DNA of 10,675 bases, from the NCBI GenBank assembly GCA_002391425.1, contig DGEZ01000078.1, positions 4,357 to 15,031 on the forward strand, in the 5' to 3' direction. Below the pieces are notes generated by a model. That model was not told the origin of the DNA, searched no databases, and saw nothing but the letters and a program-made list of their open reading frames with translations. Made by a program: the position numbers and the translations under genes. Shown here one piece after another: positions 6,784 through 10,675 of the stretch (position 1 is the first letter of the stretch; every line of letters begins with the position of its first letter). Origin of the DNA: Micrococcales bacterium UBA3913 (lineage in GTDB: Bacteria > Actinomycetota > Actinomycetes > Actinomycetales > Microbacteriaceae).

Positions 6784-8115
6784 CTATCCGAGCTGAAGGT
6801 CCTCCTGCGAGAGGGGGCCGACCGCGGACACGCTCAGCGGCTCCGCCAGCAGGGACGCGGCTAGCTCCTGAACCTGGGCGCAGGTCACCTTCTCCAGCTT
6901 GCGCAGGCTCGCATCCATGGTGAGGAACTCGCCTGCGCCGATCTCGGAGCGGCCCAGACGGCCCATCCGGGCGTAGGAATCCTCCATCCGCAGTGCCGAT
7001 GCTCCAGCGACCTGGCCTCGGCCACGTACCAGTTCCTCCTCGGTGATCCCCTCCGAGGCGATGTCGCTGAGCTCGCCACGAATCACCCGGATCGCCTCCG
7101 CAGCCTTGCCCGGCTGGCAGCCCACATACACCCCGAACGATCCCCCGTCCGAGTATGCATCCCCGAAGGAGTACACCGAGTAGGCCAGACCGCGCCGTTC
7201 GCGCACCTGCTGGAACAGTCGCGAGCTCATCCCCGAGCCGAGGACGGCGTGCAGCACCGACATGGCGTACGCGCGGTCATCGGTGCGCACGATCCCGGGC
7301 ACACCCAGCACAATGTTCTCCTGCTCCGTGTGCTTGGCCAGCACGCCCGAGGCGGCACGATACGGCAACGGGGCACGCTCGGTGCTGCGCCGGGGTACAA
7401 CCGGGGCCGAGTCCGTCCAGCCGACAAGCTCCAACAGTCGGCTCAGCTCGCCCACCAGTGCGTCGTGGTCGACGGCACCAGCCACCGTGCACACGATGCG
7501 CGACGGGGAATACCACCGCCGGTAGTGCTCCCAGACCTGGTCGCGCTCGACTGCGGAAATCGTCTCAGCCGTCCCGCCAATCGGCCTGCCTAAGGCGGCG
7601 TGCGGGTACACGAGCGTCGCGAAGCGCTCATGCACGACATCCTCGGGGTCGTCACTGGCCATCGCCAGTTCCTCCAGGATCACGCCGCGTTCCAGCTCGA
7701 ACTCGTGGGCATCCAGCACCGAGGAGACGATCATGTCCACCAGGATGCGCAACGCGGTGGTCAGATCCCGATCACGCACCCGCGCGTAGTAGCAGGTCTG
7801 CTCCTTGCCGGTGAGCGCGTTGTTGTCGGCCCCGATGGCATCGAACGCGCTGGCGATGTCGAGGGCGCTGCGAGTCGGGGTGCCCTTGAACAGCAGGTGC
7901 TCGAGAAAATGCGTGGACCCGAACCGGACCGGGTCCTCGTCTCGCGAGCCGACCTGAACCCAGAACCCGATGCTCGCTGAGCGCATCCCGGGGATGTTCT
8001 CGGTGAGCACCCGCATCCCGTTCGGCAAAATGGTGCGCCTCACCCGTGCCTCGGCATCGATGGTGAGATCAGAAACATCCAGGGGCAGCGCAACAGGCTC
8101 GTCAATCACAGACAC
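6784..8115 (-). CDS. M16-family zinc metallopeptidase (PepR-like)
   Basis: This 443-residue protein belongs to the insulinase/mitochondrial processing peptidase family. The inverted zinc motif HxxEH is HFLEH at 69-73: H69 and H73 bind zinc, E72 is the catalytic base, and the third ligand is E149 in VILEEL, 76 residues after H73 as the family requires. GRPIGGTAETI at 176-186 and the C-terminal-domain signature RERRGLAYSVYS at 305-316 are also present, so both M16 domains are complete and the enzyme should be active. No signal peptide is seen, so it is probably cytoplasmic; natural substrates are unknown. It corresponds in position and length to M. tuberculosis pepR (Rv2782c), just downstream of pnp. 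The start is GTG at 8115, with TAAGGT six bases upstream, which suggests a leaderless message; a second GTG two codons later is possible. The pnp terminator upstream separates it into its own transcription unit. Confidence 0.94.
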   Translation of the reverse strand: MSVIDEPVALPLDVSDLTIDAEARVRRTILPNGMRVLTENIPGMRSASIGFWVQVGSRDEDPVRFGSTHFLEHLLFKGTPTRSALDIASAFDAIGADNNALTGKEQTCYYARVRDRDLTTALRILVDMIVSSVLDAHEFELERGVILEELAMASDDPEDVVHERFATLVYPHAALGRPIGGTAETISAVERDQVWEHYRRWYSPSRIVCTVAGAVDHDALVGELSRLLELVGWTDSAPVVPRRSTERAPLPYRAASGVLAKHTEQENIVLGVPGIVRTDDRAYAMSVLHAVLGSGMSSRLFQQVRERRGLAYSVYSFGDAYSDGGSFGVYVGCQPGKAAEAIRVIRGELSDIASEGITEEELVRGRGQVAGASALRMEDSYARMGRLGRSEIGAGEFLTMDASLRKLEKVTCAQVQELAASLLAEPLSVSAVGPLSQEDLQLG

Positions 8116-8121
8116 TCGACT

Positions 8122-8127
8122 ACCTTA
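8122..8127 (-). promoter_or_regulatory. Candidate leaderless promoter of the M16 peptidase gene
   Basis: The minus strand reads TAAGGT, then six bases (agtcga), then GTG at 8115. The spacing equals that before the GNAT gene and places the transcription start at the start codon. The AAGG could alternatively act as a weak ribosome site. No -35 consensus is visible. Confidence 0.45.
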
Positions 8128-8188
8128 TCCATTTTGAGGTCGGGGAGCACTTCAGGTGATCGGGATGACGGGGACGATCGCGGACGTG

Positions 8189-8202
8189 ACAGCCCGCGCT
8201 GT
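8189..8202. other. Short perfect hairpin in the pnp-M16 gap
   Basis: ACAGC pairs with GCTGT across a CCGC loop, about 15 bp beyond the pnp terminator T-tract on the minus strand. On the plus strand it is followed by TTT. It may be chance or a secondary terminator. The rest of the 165-bp gap holds only the pnp terminator and the M16 promoter candidate. Confidence 0.25.
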
Positions 8203-8216
8203 TTCGTCGCAGACAG

Positions 8217-8252
8217 AAAAACTCGGGCGGCCACCGAAGTGGACCGCCCGAG
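8217..8252 (-). terminator. Rho-independent terminator of pnp
   Basis: About 28 bases after the pnp stop codon the minus strand forms a long hairpin. Nine base pairs (CTCGGGCGG with CCGCCCGAG) are followed by one bulged base, then four pairs closing a C(UUCG)G tetraloop, an exceptionally stable loop. The stem is followed directly by five T residues at 8221-8217. All features of a classical intrinsic terminator are present. On the plus strand the hairpin lacks a T-tract, so it is directional. Confidence 0.93.
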
Positions 8253-8280
8253 CATTCTGCGTATGCGTCAGATGCGCGGA

Positions 8281-10515
8281 TCAGGCATTTGCCGGAGCCG
8301 TCTCCTGCTGCGCATCCTCGTCGATAACCGGGGCCAGCGAAAGCTTGCCGCGATCATCGATCTTCGTGATCTCCACCTGGATCTTCTGACCGACCTGGAG
8401 GACGTCGCTGACCGAGTCGATGCGCTTGCCACCGACGAGCTTGCGCACCTCAGAGATGTGCAGCAGACCGTCCTTGCCGGGGATGAGCGACACGAACGCG
8501 CCGAAGTCCTGAATGTTCACGACCGTACCCAGGTAGCGTTCGCCCACCTCGGGCACCAGCGGGTTCGCGATCGCGTTGACAGCCTGACGGGCCGCCTCCG
8601 CGCTGGGACCGTCGACCGCACCGATGTACACGGTCCCGTCGTCCTCGATCGAGATGTCCGCTCCCGTGTCCTCCTGGATCTGGTTGATCATCTTGCCCTT
8701 CGGGCCGATCACCTCACCGATCTTGTCCACCGGAATCTGAATGCTGATCACGCGCGGAGCGGTGGGGGCCATCTCGTCGGGCTCGCTGATCGCGGCGTTG
8801 ATCACCGTGAGGATCCTCTCGCGGGCTTCCTTCGCCTGCGTGAGTGCCCCGGCGAGCACCGACGCGGGAATACCGTCGAGCTTCGTGTCCAGCTGGATCG
8901 CGGTAACGAACTCGGCGGTGCCGGCAACCTTGAAGTCCATGTCGCCGAGGGCATCCTCAGCGCCCAGGATGTCGGTCAGCGCAGCGTAGCTTGTGTGCCC
9001 GTCGACGGTGTCCGAAACCAGGCCCATCGCAATGCCCGCCACGGGGGCGCGCAGCGGCACGCCGGCGTTGAGCAGCGACAGCGTGGATGCACACACCGAC
9101 CCCATCGAGGTGGAGCCGTTCGACCCCAAAGCCTCGGAGACCTGGCGGATCGCGTACGGGAACTCCTCACGGGTGGGCAGCACCGGGACGAGCGCGCGCT
9201 CGGCGAGCATCCCGTGGCCAACCTCACGACGCTTGGGCGTACCGACGCGGCCGGTCTCTCCGGTGGAGAACGGGGGCATGTTGTACTGGTGCATGTACCG
9301 CTTGTGCGTGACCGGGCTCAGCGAGTCGACCTGCATCTCCATCTTGAGCATGTTCAGCGTGGTCACGCCAAGGATCTGCGTCTCGCCGCGCTGGAACAGG
9401 GCCGAGCCGTGCACGCGCGGGATCACGCCAACCTCGGCATCCAGGGTGCGGATGTCACGCAGGCCGCGCCCGTCAATACGAACGCCCTCGGTGAGGATGC
9501 GGCCGCGCACGATCTTCTTGGTGACGGACTTGTATGCGCCCGAGATCTGTCCGAGCTCCTCTTCGGTGAAGTCTTCGCCGGCCATCGTCTCCTTGACGCG
9601 GGCCTTGAGGGCATCGTCCGCATCCTGACGCTCCAGCTTGTCCGCGATCTGGTAGATATCGACCAGCTCGTCGTGGGCGAGCTCGTTCACGCGGGCGAAC
9701 ACACGGTCCGTGTACGCCGGGAAGAGCGGGAACTCACGCACCTCCTTGGCGGACTGCTCGGCCAGACGAAGCTGCGCCTCGCACAGAACCTTGATGAACG
9801 GCTTGGCTGCCTCGAGGCCCTGAGCGACGACCTCTTCGGTCGGCTTGGTGGCGCCGGCCTGGATGAGCGGCCACGCGTTCTCGGGGGCTTCTGCCTCGAC
9901 CATCATGATCGCGACGTCTTCCTGACCATCCTCGGTGGTGACGATCCGACCGGCCACGACCATGTCGAACACGGAGCGCTCGGTCTGGGAGAACGTCGGG
10001 AAGGCAACCCACTGACCGTCGATCAGCGAGATGCGGGTACCGCCGATGGGGCCGGAGAACGGCAGGCCACCGATCTGGGTGGATGCGCTGGCCGCGTTGA
10101 TCGCGAGCACATCGTAGAGCTCATCCGGTGCCACGGAGAGCACCGTGATAACCACCTGGACCTCGTTGCGCAGGCCCGATACGAAGGAGGGGCGCAGCGG
10201 ACGGTCGATCAGACGGCAGGTCAGGATCGCGTCGGTGGTGGGGCGTCCCTCGCGGCGGAAGAAGGAACCGGGGATGCGCCCGGCCGCGTACATCTTCTCC
10301 TCCACGTCAACGGTCAGCGGGAAGAAGTCGAAGTGATCTTTCGGCTCCTTCGAGACGGTGGTTGCAGACAGCACCATCGTCTCTTCATCGAGGTAGGCGG
10401 CGACAGCGCCTGCGGCCTGCTGCGCGAGCCGACCCGTCTCGAAACGAATAGTGCGTGTGCCGAATGCACCGTTATCAATAACGGCCTCGGCGTGCTTGAT
10501 TTCTGGACCCTCCAC
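8281..10515 (-). CDS. pnp: Polyribonucleotide nucleotidyltransferase (PNPase)
   Basis: PNPase is a trimeric 3'-5' phosphorolytic exoribonuclease that degrades RNA to nucleoside diphosphates and can add tails in reverse; it acts in the cytoplasm. The 744-residue product has the full domain order. The first RNase PH domain covers about residues 8-145 and includes FFRREGRPT (85-93). An all-helical linker follows. The second, catalytic RNase PH core contains the STGETGR and TPKRREVGHGMLAERAL blocks and DILGAEDALGDMDFKVAG. A KH domain at about 588-650 has the GPKG loop at 604-607, and an S1 domain at about 656-729 reads GTVVNIQDFGAFV. The acidic tail is short. The GTG at 10515 is chosen because AAGGAG lies nine bases upstream and the product then begins MEGPEIKHAEAVIDNG, the usual actinobacterial N-terminus. 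The open frame upstream (to 10665) has no PNPase similarity. It is followed by a strong terminator, then the M16 gene. Confidence 0.97.
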   Translation of the reverse strand: MEGPEIKHAEAVIDNGAFGTRTIRFETGRLAQQAAGAVAAYLDEETMVLSATTVSKEPKDHFDFFPLTVDVEEKMYAAGRIPGSFFRREGRPTTDAILTCRLIDRPLRPSFVSGLRNEVQVVITVLSVAPDELYDVLAINAASASTQIGGLPFSGPIGGTRISLIDGQWVAFPTFSQTERSVFDMVVAGRIVTTEDGQEDVAIMMVEAEAPENAWPLIQAGATKPTEEVVAQGLEAAKPFIKVLCEAQLRLAEQSAKEVREFPLFPAYTDRVFARVNELAHDELVDIYQIADKLERQDADDALKARVKETMAGEDFTEEELGQISGAYKSVTKKIVRGRILTEGVRIDGRGLRDIRTLDAEVGVIPRVHGSALFQRGETQILGVTTLNMLKMEMQVDSLSPVTHKRYMHQYNMPPFSTGETGRVGTPKRREVGHGMLAERALVPVLPTREEFPYAIRQVSEALGSNGSTSMGSVCASTLSLLNAGVPLRAPVAGIAMGLVSDTVDGHTSYAALTDILGAEDALGDMDFKVAGTAEFVTAIQLDTKLDGIPASVLAGALTQAKEARERILTVINAAISEPDEMAPTAPRVISIQIPVDKIGEVIGPKGKMINQIQEDTGADISIEDDGTVYIGAVDGPSAEAARQAVNAIANPLVPEVGERYLGTVVNIQDFGAFVSLIPGKDGLLHISEVRKLVGGKRIDSVSDVLQVGQKIQVEITKIDDRGKLSLAPVIDEDAQQETAPANA

Positions 10516-10524
10516 GGGTGTTTT

Positions 10525-10530
10525 CTCCTT
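10525..10530 (-). promoter_or_regulatory. Ribosome binding site of pnp
   Basis: The minus strand reads AAGGAG, nine bases before the GTG at 10515. It decides the start against a longer open frame that runs 50 codons upstream. Confidence 0.75.
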
Positions 10531-10539
10531 GTTGTACGG

Positions 10540-10575
10540 GTTGCGCCCGCGCAGCGTTGTACTGGTGCGCGCAAC
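10540..10575 (-). promoter_or_regulatory. Hairpin in the pnp leader
   Basis: In the pnp leader, GTTGCG pairs with CGCAAC. Inside this, CGCA pairs with TGCG around a 12-base loop, with four unpaired bases on the 3' side: about ten pairs, ending ten bases before the AAGGAG site. GTACAAC occurs in the loop (10556-10562) and again just below the stem (10531-10537). In E. coli a leader stem controls pnp autoregulation through RNase III and PNPase. Whether this one does so is inference. Confidence 0.4.
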
Positions 10576-10590
10576 ACGGTGGCGGCACCG

Positions 10591-10599
10591 AGGAGGAGG
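10591..10599 (-). promoter_or_regulatory. Anti-Shine-Dalgarno-like tract in the pnp leader
   Basis: The minus strand reads CCTCCTCCT about 60 bases upstream of the pnp ribosome site, and its CTCCT is complementary to the AGGAG there. The leader hairpin lies between the two and could bring them together. On the plus strand the same bases read AGGAGGAGG, seven bases before a GTG at 10607. Either reading is speculative. Confidence 0.25.
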
Positions 10600-10655
10600 C
10601 ACCACTGTGCCGCGTCGTCTGGCCTTCAGTAGAAAATCTCGATGCTGTGGTGTGC

Positions 10656-10673
10656 TGTCCGGCATGTCCGGCA
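10656..10673. repeat. Tandem 9-bp repeat TGTCCGGCA x2
   Basis: Two perfect adjacent copies, 10656-10664 and 10665-10673, lie at the right edge of the window in the region upstream of pnp. Each contains CCGG, so the pair is also nearly self-complementary. No coding sequence is recognised here; the expected upstream neighbour (often rpsO) would lie outside the window. Confidence 0.6.
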
Positions 10674-10675
10674 GT

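Noticed and set aside
8134..10632. An 832-codon plus-strand open frame covering all of pnp
   Set aside because: It is antisense to an unambiguous PNPase. Its translation is rich in Arg, His, Leu and Asp with no recognisable domain, which is what the complement of GC-rich codons gives. Lack of stops is expected from the codon bias.
10516..10665. In-frame extension of 50 codons upstream of pnp
   Set aside because: It has no PNPase similarity, and the AAGGAG-GTG start yields the standard N-terminus.
1..10675. A novel defence, mobile or biosynthetic system
   Set aside because: All seven genes are complete or edge-cut housekeeping or common families. There is no integrase, transposase, tRNA attachment site, spacer array, toxin-antitoxin pair or abrupt change in base composition.

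Overview
This is a GC-rich stretch of bacterial chromosome carrying seven recognisable protein genes. It is almost certainly from an actinobacterium. The signs are high GC in third codon positions, frequent GTG starts (four of the six starts that lie inside the window), leaderless-type promoters, and the order pnp, M16 peptidase gene, dapB, small membrane-protein gene, which recalls the gpsI/pepR/dapB neighbourhood of Mycobacterium tuberculosis. Topoisomerase IV genes (parC and parE) are absent from mycobacteria but common in Micrococcales, so a Micrococcales member is my best guess. Genus and species cannot be read from the sequence.

Layout, left to right. Bases 1-1914 (+) hold most of parC, cut off at its 5' end by the window edge. 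It converges on parE, 4078-1991 (-). Together they encode topoisomerase IV, which unlinks daughter chromosomes. Next on the minus strand, in transcription order, come deoC (6138-5182), dapB (5116-4430) and a 72-residue membrane-protein gene (4428-4210). The last two are only 1 bp apart and deoC lies 65 bp upstream, so the three may form one transcript joining deoxyribose catabolism and lysine/diaminopimelate synthesis. Divergent from deoC is a GNAT acetyltransferase gene (6205-6708, +). It converges on an M16 zinc peptidase gene (8115-6784, -). Finally pnp (10515-8281, -) encodes polynucleotide phosphorylase and ends in a strong intrinsic terminator. Its 160-bp upstream region holds a hairpin, repeats and an anti-Shine-Dalgarno-like tract.

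There is no stretch longer than about 300 bp without a gene. I see no tRNA, rRNA, insertion sequence, phage gene, CRISPR array or defence gene. The window is mostly housekeeping and I find no new multi-gene system. The points worth a second look are regulatory: leaderless-promoter spacing before the GNAT and M16 genes, a repeated ATAGGGTA in the deoC/GNAT divergent region, and possible structure in the pnp leader.
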